DNA of 64,000 bases, taken from positions 3,172,501 through 3,236,500 of the forward strand of contig NZ_CP045492.1 in NCBI RefSeq assembly GCF_015500055.1, read 5' to 3'. Positions 27,726 to 35,545 of the stretch are shown here, one piece after another; the first letter of the stretch is position 1, and each line of letters starts with the position of its first letter. This DNA is from Mesorhizobium sp. NBSH29. GTDB lineage: Bacteria > Pseudomonadota > Alphaproteobacteria > Rhizobiales > Rhizobiaceae. Below the pieces are notes generated by a model, which searched no databases, was not told the DNA's origin, and saw nothing but the letters and a program-made list of their open reading frames with translations. A program made the position numbers and the translations under genes.

Positions 27726-29195
27726 CTACCGCGCGAGCGCAAACAACGCGTCGCAATCGAGATGTCGTTCCAGTTGCTCGGCGATGGCATCCAGCGCGCG
27801 TTCGACTTCGGCACGGTAGTCGATGCCGCCGCCGGTGATGCCGAGGGTTTCGAGAAAGTGGGTGCGGGTGGCATCGGCGTTAAAGTAGCCGTGCAGATAG
27901 GTCCCGAAAACCTTGCCATCGGCAGACATGGCTCCGTCATCCACGCCGCCTGAGCGCACCACGGGACGAAGGCAGTCCGGGCCGGTAGTCATGCCAAGAT
28001 GTATCTCGTAGCCTTCGACCGGTGTGCCGAAGGCGACCGAATGGGCAGCGACATTACGTACGGATTTTTCCCGCTCCATCACCGTATCAACGTCGAGCAG
28101 ACCGAGGCCAGGCACTTCGATGGCCAGCCCCTCGATGCCATGCGGATCGCGAACCACGCGCCCGAGCATCTGATAACCGCCGCACAGACCGACAATGTGG
28201 CCGCCTCGGCGGCGGTGGTCGGCAAGGTCTCTGTCCCAGCCATTTTCGCGAAATTGCAAAAGGTCCGAGATGGTCGACTTGGATCCTGGGATGATGACCA
28301 GCCCGGCATCAGCAGGCAGCTGCTTCCCGGGAGGCACGAACACCACCTCCACCTGCGGCTCTGCTTTAAGCGGATCGAGATCGTCGAAATTGGCGATGCG
28401 GCCGAGCATCGGCACTGCCACTTTGAGCGCCCGGCTTTCGCCGACGGCAAGCCGTTCCAGCACCACCGAATCCTCAGACGGCAACATCGCCGCCGCCTTC
28501 AGCCACGGCACGACGCCAAAGCAGCGCCAGCCAGTGAACTTATCGATGGCCAATATGCCGTCATCAAACAGCGAGACATCACCGCGAAACTTGTTGATGA
28601 GATAACCCACGACCATGGCGCGGTCGGCTTCCGGCAAGATCAGATGGGTGCCTGCAATCGAGGCAATTACCCCTCCCCGGTCGATATCGCCAACCAGCAC
28701 CACCGGCACATCGGCGCGCGTGGCGAAGCCCATATTGGCAATGTCACGGCTGCGCAAATTGATCTCTGCCGGCGAGCCGGCACCCTCGACAATCACCAGA
28801 TCGCAATCGGCGCCGAGTTTTTCCCAAGAATCGAGCACCGCATCCATCAGTTTCGGTTTTAGCGCCTGATAATCGCGCGCCTTGGCCTGGCCAAAGACCT
28901 TCCCCTGAACCACTACTTGCGCACCGATCTCGCTTTGCGGCTTCAGCAGCACAGGGTTCATATGGATGGAGGGCGCAACCCCGCAGGCGATCGCCTGCAG
29001 CCACTGCGCCCGCCCGATCTCGCCGCCTCCGGTTTCGCCTGGAATATCGGCGACAGCTGCATTGTTAGACATGTTTTGCGGCTTAAATGGTTTTACCCGG
29101 AGCCCACGCCTCAACGCGGCACGGCAAAGCCCCGCAACAAGCATCGTCTTGCCGACATCGGAGCCGGTGCCCTGAAGCATGATCGCTTTGGCCAT
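27726..29195 (-). CDS. cobQ: Cobyric acid synthase (glutamine-hydrolysing)
   Basis: 489 residues, the amidotransferase that amidates adenosylcobyrinic a,c-diamide at four positions to give cobyric acid in coenzyme B12 synthesis. The N-terminal BioD/CobQ ATPase domain starts [17 protein letters not shown] with the P-loop and continues with '[15 protein letters not shown]'. The C-terminal class I glutaminase-like domain has the Cys nucleophile in [12 protein letters not shown] and the His in [12 protein letters not shown]. Both ends are complete. It stands without other cob genes in this window, three bases downstream of a DMSP-lyase-family cupin gene. The B12 dependence of the 35-57 kb cluster makes this location notable. 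Confidence 0.95.
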   Translation of the reverse strand: MAKAIMLQGTGSDVGKTMLVAGLCRAALRRGLRVKPFKPQNMSNNAAVADIPGETGGGEIGRAQWLQAIACGVAPSIHMNPVLLKPQSEIGAQVVVQGKVFGQAKARDYQALKPKLMDAVLDSWEKLGADCDLVIVEGAGSPAEINLRSRDIANMGFATRADVPVVLVGDIDRGGVIASIAGTHLILPEADRAMVVGYLINKFRGDVSLFDDGILAIDKFTGWRCFGVVPWLKAAAMLPSEDSVVLERLAVGESRALKVAVPMLGRIANFDDLDPLKAEPQVEVVFVPPGKQLPADAGLVIIPGSKSTISDLLQFRENGWDRDLADHRRRGGHIVGLCGGYQMLGRVVRDPHGIEGLAIEVPGLGLLDVDTVMEREKSVRNVAAHSVAFGTPVEGYEIHLGMTTGPDCLRPVVRSGGVDDGAMSADGKVFGTYLHGYFNADATRTHFLETLGITGGGIDYRAEVERALDAIAEQLERHLDCDALFALAR

Positions 29196-29198
29196 GGC

Positions 29199-29822
29199 TT
29201 AGCCCGCCTCCCGCCCGACATCGATCACCGAACGCTGCGCGAGATCGCCGCCACGCCAAAGATAGAGCGCCAGAAGCGGCGCTGCGCCAGTGCGCATGGC
29301 GTGGTTGGCGTTGGAGCGATGGTGGATAACCTCGCCGCCAGCACGTGGAACAAAATCGCCATCGTCCATGCGCCACTCAGTGCCGCCGGTCAGCGGAATG
29401 TAAATCTCCTCCGCGACATGGTGGTGATCCGGGTAAACGACGCCCGGACCCAACAGCAGAAACCCGCCGGCAATGCGATCATTGCGAAAATGGCCGCGCG
29501 TGCCGAAAAGCTCCGTCCAGCCGTACTTGTCGAGAAAATCCGGGCCGAAATCCTGTGCCGTATAAGTCTGCCCCCAGGCGAGCGCTGCTGCCTGGCAGGC
29601 AAGGCGCTGCGCCAGTTCGCGCGCCGATCCGGCTGCGCTGTCCACCGCACGCGGCAAATGTTTCAGGCAAGCCAGTGGGCGCGAGTGCAACCGCCGCTCC
29701 TTCATTTCCCAGTCGATATCGGCCATGAAACTGCGCACCGGGCTCGATGGAGTCTGCAGCAGAAAGCTGCGAAAGGCGTGCCTGAGTTCTTCGAAATTTG
29801 CAGTCACCTGGCATCCGTTCAT
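29199..29822 (-). CDS. DMSP lyase family cupin (DddQ-like)
   Basis: 207 residues from the ATG at 29820-29822 (MNGCQVTANFEELRHAF). The C-terminal cupin holds 'YPDHHHVAEEIYIPLTGGTEW'. By spacing, His135, Glu139 and Tyr141, with a later His (NANHAM, about 174), fit the metal and catalytic residues known in DddQ. DddQ splits dimethylsulfoniopropionate into acrylate and dimethyl sulfide in the cytosol. The N-terminal helical part and overall length also match (DddQ is about 200 residues). Many soil Rhizobiales carry proteins of this family whose activity is unproven, so the substrate is uncertain. The gene is followed three bases later by cobQ and is divergent from an acyl-CoA dehydrogenase gene. 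Confidence 0.7.
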   Translation of the reverse strand: MNGCQVTANFEELRHAFRSFLLQTPSSPVRSFMADIDWEMKERRLHSRPLACLKHLPRAVDSAAGSARELAQRLACQAAALAWGQTYTAQDFGPDFLDKYGWTELFGTRGHFRNDRIAGGFLLLGPGVVYPDHHHVAEEIYIPLTGGTEWRMDDGDFVPRAGGEVIHHRSNANHAMRTGAAPLLALYLWRGGDLAQRSVIDVGREAG

Positions 29823-29923
29823 CAAATGGTGCACAGCCGCTCTACAGGGCGCTAGCTTGCACGGCGGCATCATTGGTCTAGATTGCGCCGCGCGCATAGG
29901 TCAAATACGTCATGGAGGACACG

Positions 29924-31090
29924 ATGGACGCCGTTGTAGACAATGACACCGGGCAGTTTGAGCTGAACAGCGACCAGCGTGCCATCCAGGACATGGCCAA
30001 AGCCTTTGCCGAGGACCGTGTCGCCCCGCATGCGCTGCAATGGGACATTGAGCGCCATTTCCCAGGCGATGTGATTCGAGAGACCGGTGCGCTTGGGCTC
30101 GGCGGCATTTATACCCGCGACGATGTTGGTGGCTCGGGGTTGGGGCGGCTGGATGCCGTGCTGGTGTTCGAGGCGCTTTCGCAGGCCTGCCCGGCCTTCG
30201 CGTCCTTTATCTCGATCCACAACATGACAGCCTGGATGATCGACACATTTGGTGATGAAGAGCAGCGCCAGCGCTTTTTGCCCAAAATGACGTCGATGGA
30301 GTGGCTTGGCAGCTATTGCCTGACCGAGCCAGGATCAGGGTCGGACGCGGCAGCGCTAAAAACCCGCGCCACACGGTCAGGTGATGATTATGTCTTGAAC
30401 GGCACCAAGCAGTTCATCTCCGGCGCGGGCGATTCTGATGTCTACGTCACCATGGTGCGCACCGGCGGCGACGGTGCCGGTGGCATTTCCACCATCGTCA
30501 TCCCAAAGGATGCGCCAGGCCTGTCATTCGGTCCGTTGGAGAACAAGATGGGCTGGCATATGCAGTCCACCCGCCAGGTGATCTTTGAAGATTGCAAGGT
30601 TCCGGCTGCAAACATGCTCTCGGGCGAAGGTGCTGGCTTTCGCATCGCCATGTCAGGGCTCGATGGCGGCAGGCTCAACATTGCAGCCTGCTCACTTGGC
30701 GGCGCGCAATCGGCGCTCGACAAGGCGCTTGGTTATGCCAGCGAACGCAAGGCATTCGGCAAGGCCATCGACCAGTTCCAGGCGCTCCAGTTCAAGCTGG
30801 CTGATATGGAAACCGAACTCCAGGCAGCGAGAATGCTGCTTTATACCGCTGCTGCAAAACTCGACCGGAAGGCACCTGATGCCGGCAAATGGTCGGCTAT
30901 GGCAAAGCGATTTGTTACGGATACAGGCTTTACGGTCGCCAACAATGCACTGCAGGTGCATGGCGGTTATGGCTATCTGCACGATTATGGCGTCGAAAAA
31001 CTGGTGCGCGACCTGCGCGTCCACCAGATTCTGGAGGGCACCAATGAGATCATGCGCGTCATCATCGCTCGCGCCCTGATTGGACGCTGA
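29924..31090 (+). CDS. Acyl-CoA dehydrogenase, isobutyryl-CoA dehydrogenase-like
   Basis: 388 residues from the ATG at 29924; GGAGG at 29914-29918 fits this start better than the ATG at 29912. It is an FAD-dependent acyl-CoA dehydrogenase. FAD/substrate motifs are YCLTEPGSGSDAAALKTRA and 'YVLNGTKQFISGAG', and the C-terminal 'QILEGTNEIMRVIIARAL' includes the catalytic Glu region. The closely following 3-hydroxyisobutyrate dehydrogenase gene (25 bases) places the pair in valine breakdown, so isobutyryl-CoA is the likely substrate. Isovaleryl-CoA or 2-methylbutyryl-CoA cannot be excluded. Confidence 0.88.
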   Translation: MDAVVDNDTGQFELNSDQRAIQDMAKAFAEDRVAPHALQWDIERHFPGDVIRETGALGLGGIYTRDDVGGSGLGRLDAVLVFEALSQACPAFASFISIHNMTAWMIDTFGDEEQRQRFLPKMTSMEWLGSYCLTEPGSGSDAAALKTRATRSGDDYVLNGTKQFISGAGDSDVYVTMVRTGGDGAGGISTIVIPKDAPGLSFGPLENKMGWHMQSTRQVIFEDCKVPAANMLSGEGAGFRIAMSGLDGGRLNIAACSLGGAQSALDKALGYASERKAFGKAIDQFQALQFKLADMETELQAARMLLYTAAAKLDRKAPDAGKWSAMAKRFVTDTGFTVANNALQVHGGYGYLHDYGVEKLVRDLRVHQILEGTNEIMRVIIARALIGR

Positions 31091-31115
31091 CGTTTTTTTC
31101 CCGGAGGAAAATCTC

Positions 31116-32003
31116 ATGACCAAAAAAATCGCTTTCATCGGCCTCGGCAATATGGGCAATCCCATGGCCGCCAATCTGGTCAAGGCCGGACATGAAGTGC
31201 GGGGTTTTGATCTTTTGGCCGACAATCTCGCGACGGCGACCGAAAACGGCGTGACGGTGGCTGAAAGCGCAATCAAAGCCATTGAAGGCGCCGCCATCAT
31301 CATCACGATGTTGCCCGCCGGCAAACATGTGCTCTCCGTCTATCATGAGATCGCACCGAAAGCCGGCAGCGGCGTGCTGATGATCGATTGCTCGACCATT
31401 GATGTGGACTCAGCCCGGGAGGCCCATGAGACTGCCGCACGGCACGGCCTGATGTCAGTCGATGCGCCTGTTTCGGGCGGAACGGGGGGCGCAAGTGCGG
31501 GCACGCTCACCTTCATGGCCGGCGGCAAGGTGGAGGCTTTCGCGATGGCCGAGCCGGTGTTGAAGCCGATGGCAGGTCGTGTCGTCCATTGCGGTGATGT
31601 CGGGGCCGGTCAAGCAGCAAAGATTTGCAACAACATGATCCTCGGCATTTCGATGATCGGGGTCAGCGAGGCATTCGTGCTGGCCGAAAAACTCGGCCTT
31701 TCACATCAAGCGCTGTTTGATGTTGCCTCGACGGCTTCCGGCCAATGCTGGTCGCTAACAACCTATTGCCCGGTACCCGGCCCGGTCCCGGCATCACCCG
31801 CAAACCGCAACTATAAGCCAGGCTTTGCCGGCGCGCTGATGCTGAAAGACCTGAACCTGTCGCAAGAAGCCGCCCGCAGCGCAGGAGCATCAACACCACT
31901 TGGCGCTCATGCCGCAGAACTTTACGCCCAGTTCAACGAACAAGGCGGCGCCGACACGGATTTCTCAGGCATCGTGAATTTTCTGAGAGGTGACGCTGCG
32001 TAA
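31116..32003 (+). CDS. mmsB: 3-hydroxyisobutyrate dehydrogenase
   Basis: 295 residues from the ATG at 31116, preceded by CGGAGGAAA. It is a beta-hydroxyacid dehydrogenase with the NAD-binding motif IAFIGLGNMGNPMAANLVKAGH and the substrate motif 'VDAPVSGGTGGASAGTLTFMAGG'. The catalytic Lys is in GAGQAAKICNNMILG, and the C-terminal 'KDLNLSQEAARSAGASTPLGAHAAELY' is conserved. It oxidises 3-hydroxyisobutyrate to methylmalonate semialdehyde in valine catabolism and is likely co-transcribed with the acyl-CoA dehydrogenase upstream. The sequence SGQCWSLTTYCPVPGPVPASPANR is the substrate loop of true HIBADH enzymes. Confidence 0.92.
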   Translation: MTKKIAFIGLGNMGNPMAANLVKAGHEVRGFDLLADNLATATENGVTVAESAIKAIEGAAIIITMLPAGKHVLSVYHEIAPKAGSGVLMIDCSTIDVDSAREAHETAARHGLMSVDAPVSGGTGGASAGTLTFMAGGKVEAFAMAEPVLKPMAGRVVHCGDVGAGQAAKICNNMILGISMIGVSEAFVLAEKLGLSHQALFDVASTASGQCWSLTTYCPVPGPVPASPANRNYKPGFAGALMLKDLNLSQEAARSAGASTPLGAHAAELYAQFNEQGGADTDFSGIVNFLRGDAA

Positions 32004-32109
32004 GCTGCTTACCGAAGCTTTTTTGTTCGCGGACGGTCGAAAAACGCGCAAATTTAGGTTTGCTTAAGCTCTCGATAACCGCCCGGTAACGATGTCGGGG
32101 TAAAACGAA

Positions 32110-32246
32110 TGCATGGCGGCGATCAAAAGCCGCCACCGCTCCGGATCAGGTCTCGCGTACCGGAGCAGTATCCTTCGCCAGTATTGTTGCGAAGTGCCAT
32201 GCGTATCGGTTGGCAAAGCCGCGTTCCCTTTCAGGGCGCGGTTTTT
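32110..32246 (+). ncRNA. Candidate structured small RNA ending in a Rho-independent terminator
   Basis: The 259-base gap between mmsB and the next gene contains five consecutive inverted repeats. They are GGCGGC/GCCGCC (32115-32134), GCTCCGG/CCGGAGC (32138-32166), CTTCGC/GCGAAG (32173-32194), TGCCA/TGGCA (32195-32215), and a GC-rich stem CCGCG/CGCGG (32219-32241) followed by TTTTT. The last is a typical terminator on the + strand. It lies 215 bases after mmsB, so it need not belong to that gene. No open frame explains the region. I do not recognise an Rfam family. The 5' end is a guess. Confidence 0.4.
32215..32246 (+). terminator. Rho-independent terminator
   Basis: CCGCG (32219-32223) pairs with CGCGG (32237-32241), extended by flanking A/T pairs and an inner CCCT/AGGG, and is followed by five T. 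It is oriented for + strand transcripts and would end either mmsB or the candidate small RNA. Confidence 0.7.
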
Positions 32247-32262
32247 GCCGTTTGAACTGCTT

Positions 32263-32619
32263 TCACCCCTTCGGTGACAACCGCCGATAATTCGCTTTTA
32301 CGCGCTTGCCGGCAGGCACAAGCGCGGCACGCAATGAACGCTCGACAGCCTCCCCGCTCCACAGCGCCGGCACCTTTCCCGACAGCGCGTCAGTCCAGAA
32401 ACTGCCCGCCGAGTCGATCAGCGACATCTGGGCCGCCACGATCCCTTCTGCGAAGGCGTCGCTCTTTTCTTGGATGGCGCGCTGCGTTTCCTTTCCCATC
32501 CCGCTTGTGTCGGCAGCCATCAGCGGCAGGCGCATGGCAGCCACCATCGGTGCCAGCATCAGGTTGGCGGCTAGGTCGGAGCCGGCACGCGAAGCCTTGC
32601 GGCTTTTTCGAATGGTCAT
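32263..32619 (-). CDS. Small conserved-looking protein, possibly phasin-like
   Basis: 118 residues from the ATG at 32617-32619, preceded by AGGAG. It begins MTIRKSRKASRAGSDLAANLMLAPMVAAMRLPLM and is mainly helical and amphipathic, with a middle part 'RAIQEKSDAFAEGIVAAQMSLIDSAGSFWTDALSGK'. This recalls the helical pattern of phasin-like granule proteins or polyhydroxyalkanoate-associated small proteins. The likeness is only in general character. The C terminus is basic (RVKANYRRLSPKG). It is alone on its strand, 98 bases downstream of the aminotransferase gene. Confidence 0.6.
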   Translation of the reverse strand: MTIRKSRKASRAGSDLAANLMLAPMVAAMRLPLMAADTSGMGKETQRAIQEKSDAFAEGIVAAQMSLIDSAGSFWTDALSGKVPALWSGEAVERSLRAALVPAGKRVKANYRRLSPKG

Positions 32620-32717
32620 GGAAAACTCCTCTTTAGCCGCAGGTGGAACGTGGTGATGAACACAACGTTCCAATCCACAGGGTAGCACGGCTTTGTCGGT
32701 CACTTGCGACAGTGGTT

Positions 32718-34094
32718 TCAGCCGCGCAGATCGTTCTCTGCAAGATCGAGTGCCAGAAGCAGCCGCTCGACAGCCAGATCTATATGCTCCCGGGTCCAGA
32801 CCAACGGCGGCGACATGATCATCGTGTCGCCGGTGGCACGCAGCATTAACCCGATGGCAATGGCATGGTCACGGATGATGACTGCAGCCGACCCCGGTTC
32901 GGCAAAGCGTTGCCGGCTTTTCTTGTCGCTGACGATCTCGACTGCGCCCATCAACCCGAACGTCCGCACCTCGCCAACCAGACCGTGCGGTGCGACCCGC
33001 GCCAGAAGTTGTTCGGCAAAATACGGCCCGGTGTCGGATTTGACACGGTCGATCAAACCTTCACGTTCAAGGATCTCAAGGTTTTTCAGCGCCACCGCAC
33101 AGGCCACCGGATGACCTGAATAGGTGTAGCCGTGATAAAACTCACCGCCTTTTTCGGTCAACGTCGCGGCAATCCGGTCGCCCACCAGCAGGGCCGACAG
33201 TGGCTGATATCCGGAGGTGAGCGCCTTGGCGGTGGTGATGGTATCGGCCTCAATGCCCATCGACTGAGCGGCAAACCATGCGCCGGTACGGCCATAACCG
33301 GTGATAACCTCGTCGAGCATCAACAGCACATCATATTTGCGGCAGATGCGCTGAACCTCCGGCCAGTAGCTGGCAGGCGGGATTTTTACACCACCCGCGC
33401 CCTGGATCGGTTCACCGATGAAAGCGGCGACATTTTCCGGCCCGGCCTCGACAATGGCATCCTCGATGGCCTTTGCCGCCCTCAATCCAAAATCGTGATC
33501 GCTCTCGCCAGGCAGTGCCAGCTCGAAGGCATAAGGCATCATGACATGGACGATGTTGGGCACCGCGCCATAAAGCTGGTTGTGCATCCCGTCCATGCCG
33601 CCCAGCGACGTGCCGGCAATGGTGGAGCCATGATAGGCCATGGTGCGCGAGATGATGCGGTTTTTTTCCGGCTTGCCCTCCAGCGCCCAGAAATGGCGGA
33701 CCAGCCGCAGCGCCGTGTCGTTTGCCTCCGACCCTGACGAACCAAAGAAAACCTGATTGATGTTTTTGGGCGCAATCTCGGCCAATTTTTTAGCCAGCAG
33801 CACCGGGCTGGGCGTCGAGCAACGAAAGAATGAATTGTAATAAGGCAGTTCCTTCATTTGCGCAGCGGCGGCATCTGCCAGTTCATCGCGGCCATAGCCG
33901 ACAGCCACGCACCAAAGCCCGGCCATCGCATCAAGAATGGCGGTGCCCTCGCTGTCATAGATATAGGCGCCCTCGGCGCGGGTGATAATGCGCGACCCAG
34001 ACGCCCGAAGTTCCTTGTGGTCGGTAAACGGGTGAAGATGATGCGCGGCATCGATCTCTTGCAACTGCGCCAGCGAATAGTTCTGATATGTCAT
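32718..34094 (-). CDS. Class III aminotransferase (omega-amino acid:pyruvate type)
   Basis: 458 residues from the ATG at 34092-34094 (MTYQNYSLAQLQEIDAAHHLHPF). It is a PLP-dependent fold type I enzyme. 'FGSSGSEANDTALRLVRHF' is the phosphate-binding region, 'LLMLDEVITGYGRTGAWFAAQ' carries the Asp that contacts the pyridine nitrogen, and TTAKALTSGYQPLSALLVG carries the PLP Lys. The N-terminal HHLHPFTDHKEL motif is typical of the group that uses beta-alanine, putrescine or other omega-amines with pyruvate. The true amino donor is unknown. Upstream on the same strand is the SolA-like oxidase gene, with 222 bases between, so co-regulation is possible but not shown. Confidence 0.88.
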   Translation of the reverse strand: MTYQNYSLAQLQEIDAAHHLHPFTDHKELRASGSRIITRAEGAYIYDSEGTAILDAMAGLWCVAVGYGRDELADAAAAQMKELPYYNSFFRCSTPSPVLLAKKLAEIAPKNINQVFFGSSGSEANDTALRLVRHFWALEGKPEKNRIISRTMAYHGSTIAGTSLGGMDGMHNQLYGAVPNIVHVMMPYAFELALPGESDHDFGLRAAKAIEDAIVEAGPENVAAFIGEPIQGAGGVKIPPASYWPEVQRICRKYDVLLMLDEVITGYGRTGAWFAAQSMGIEADTITTAKALTSGYQPLSALLVGDRIAATLTEKGGEFYHGYTYSGHPVACAVALKNLEILEREGLIDRVKSDTGPYFAEQLLARVAPHGLVGEVRTFGLMGAVEIVSDKKSRQRFAEPGSAAVIIRDHAIAIGLMLRATGDTMIMSPPLVWTREHIDLAVERLLLALDLAENDLRG

Positions 34095-34316
34095 GGACTT
34101 GGTTCCCTTTCCTGAATCAATCCGGCGGCATGCGCCGGCGCGACGGTCAGACAGAGGAAGGCGGCGAATAGCCGATGCGCGCGCAAAGGCGCAGCAGTTC
34201 AGCGTGAAGCGTGCGCGCGGAAGGCTGAGAGCCTGCAAAGCACTCACGGTCGATTCTGAATGCCTCTGTAGGATACAGTGCCATGGCCGTTGATCCTATG
34301 CCGTGCAGCCCAGAGT

Positions 34317-35450
34317 TCAAGTGCTGAACCGTGCCATCCTGAAACGGCTGATATCATGGTCGGTGTTGCCCGTCGTCGACAGATCGGCCAGCACCGCGCC
34401 GATAACACTGGCGAATTTGTAGCCGTGGCCCGAACAGGGCGAGGCAACGACGATGCGTGGATCTGAGGGCAGCAGATCGATGACAAAATCCTCGTCCTTC
34501 GTCATCGTGTAGAGGCAGGTTTTCATCGCCCTGAGCCGGCCGGCGGCTTGCGGCAGATAGCGCTCGATGAAGCGGCGCGTGCGCGCTTCATCGTCGGGGC
34601 CGGCATCCTGGCGGGCGACATCGGCATGGGCAAGGACGCCGCTGCCATAATGCGAGGCGCATTTGAAACCGGTACCGGCGAAATCCGGGAACCCGTAAAC
34701 AATGTCCTCGCCGCTATCGATAGCAAAGACGGGCAGCGTGCCGAGCCCAAAAAGTTCCGGTGCACGCGTTTCGTACCAGCACAACACCATCCGCTGTATG
34801 AAAAGAAGATCCTTTAACTCAGGCACCAGATCACTAGCCCATGCACCGGCGGCGACAATCACCGATCCCGTCTCGATCACGCTGCCATCGCCGAGCCTGA
34901 GTTTTACACTGGCGCTTCCAGGTTCGAGCGCCAGTACTTTTGTATGGGTGCGTACTTCTGCGCCCGCCTCGGTTGCCAGCTTGAGATGAAGCGCGTTGGC
35001 GCGTTCGGGTTTGAGAAAACCGCCCTCGCCTTGCCAGATGGCAGTGTGATCAAAAGGCAGTACCACGCCCGGGAAACGTCGCCTAACCTCAGTCGCGTCC
35101 AGCATCTCAAAAGCCAGACCGTGTTCGACGCAAGCATCGACCGAGCCCTTGACCATCGGGCTTCCGGGCACGCCGGCTTCCAGAATTCCAGTGTTAACGA
35201 GAACCGTTTCACCCGTATCGCGCTCCAGGGAATGCCAGTTCTCAAAGGCGCTGCGTACCAGCGGAACATACGAGGGATGCTCGGAGTAGCCGAGCCGGAT
35301 GGCCCGGCTTTCGCCATGCGACGAGCCCTTGTCGTGGCCGGGCGAAAACTGTTCGAGCCCCATGACGCGCACACCGCGCCGAGCCAGGTGATAAAGCGCT
35401 GCAGCGCCCATGGCCCCAAGGCCCACCACGGCAACATCATATCCAGCCAT
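34317..35450 (-). CDS. Monomeric sarcosine oxidase / N-methyltryptophan oxidase family (SolA-like)
   Basis: 377 residues from the ATG at 35448-35450, with GAGGG upstream; the frame is open further back, but that part is not protein-like. The FAD-binding start is MAGYDVAVVGLGAMGAAALYHL, followed by the family motif HDKGSSHGESRAIRLGY. The Cys that binds FAD covalently is in MKTCLYTMTKDEDFVID (Cys312). The C-terminal 'VVASPCSGHGYKFASVIGAVLADL' is also conserved. These enzymes oxidise N-methyl groups of sarcosine or related amino acids, giving formaldehyde and H2O2. The gene is divergent from the MttB-family gene at 35546 and would handle the last demethylation step if the pathway runs from betaine to glycine. 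Confidence 0.88.
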   Translation of the reverse strand: MAGYDVAVVGLGAMGAAALYHLARRGVRVMGLEQFSPGHDKGSSHGESRAIRLGYSEHPSYVPLVRSAFENWHSLERDTGETVLVNTGILEAGVPGSPMVKGSVDACVEHGLAFEMLDATEVRRRFPGVVLPFDHTAIWQGEGGFLKPERANALHLKLATEAGAEVRTHTKVLALEPGSASVKLRLGDGSVIETGSVIVAAGAWASDLVPELKDLLFIQRMVLCWYETRAPELFGLGTLPVFAIDSGEDIVYGFPDFAGTGFKCASHYGSGVLAHADVARQDAGPDDEARTRRFIERYLPQAAGRLRAMKTCLYTMTKDEDFVIDLLPSDPRIVVASPCSGHGYKFASVIGAVLADLSTTGNTDHDISRFRMARFST

Positions 35451-35483
35451 GTCGCATCCCTCGCGCTTGTTGTCGTCGCATCC
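35450..35483. promoter_or_regulatory. Direct repeat in the divergent promoter region of the oxidase and mttB-like genes
   Basis: GTCGCATCC occurs twice, at 35451-35459 and 35475-35483, 24 bases apart; the first is preceded by T, giving TGTCGC. TGTCGC half-sites are a known recognition core of GATase1-AraC regulators such as ArgR of Pseudomonas. The first copy overlaps the oxidase start codon, so function is uncertain. Confidence 0.3.
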
Positions 35484-35545
35484 GCAACCATCATGCGTCT
35501 GCCGGTCCATGATGCGGGTAGATTTCGGATCATCAAGAGGCAAGT

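Noticed and set aside
27999-28862. Open frame of 287 codons on the + strand
   Set aside because: It is antisense to cobQ, which has all its motifs.
35450-35483. Certain binding site of the GlxA-type regulator at the oxidase/mttB promoter
   Set aside because: Only one full TGTCGC word is present and it overlaps the start codon; kept as a weak feature only.
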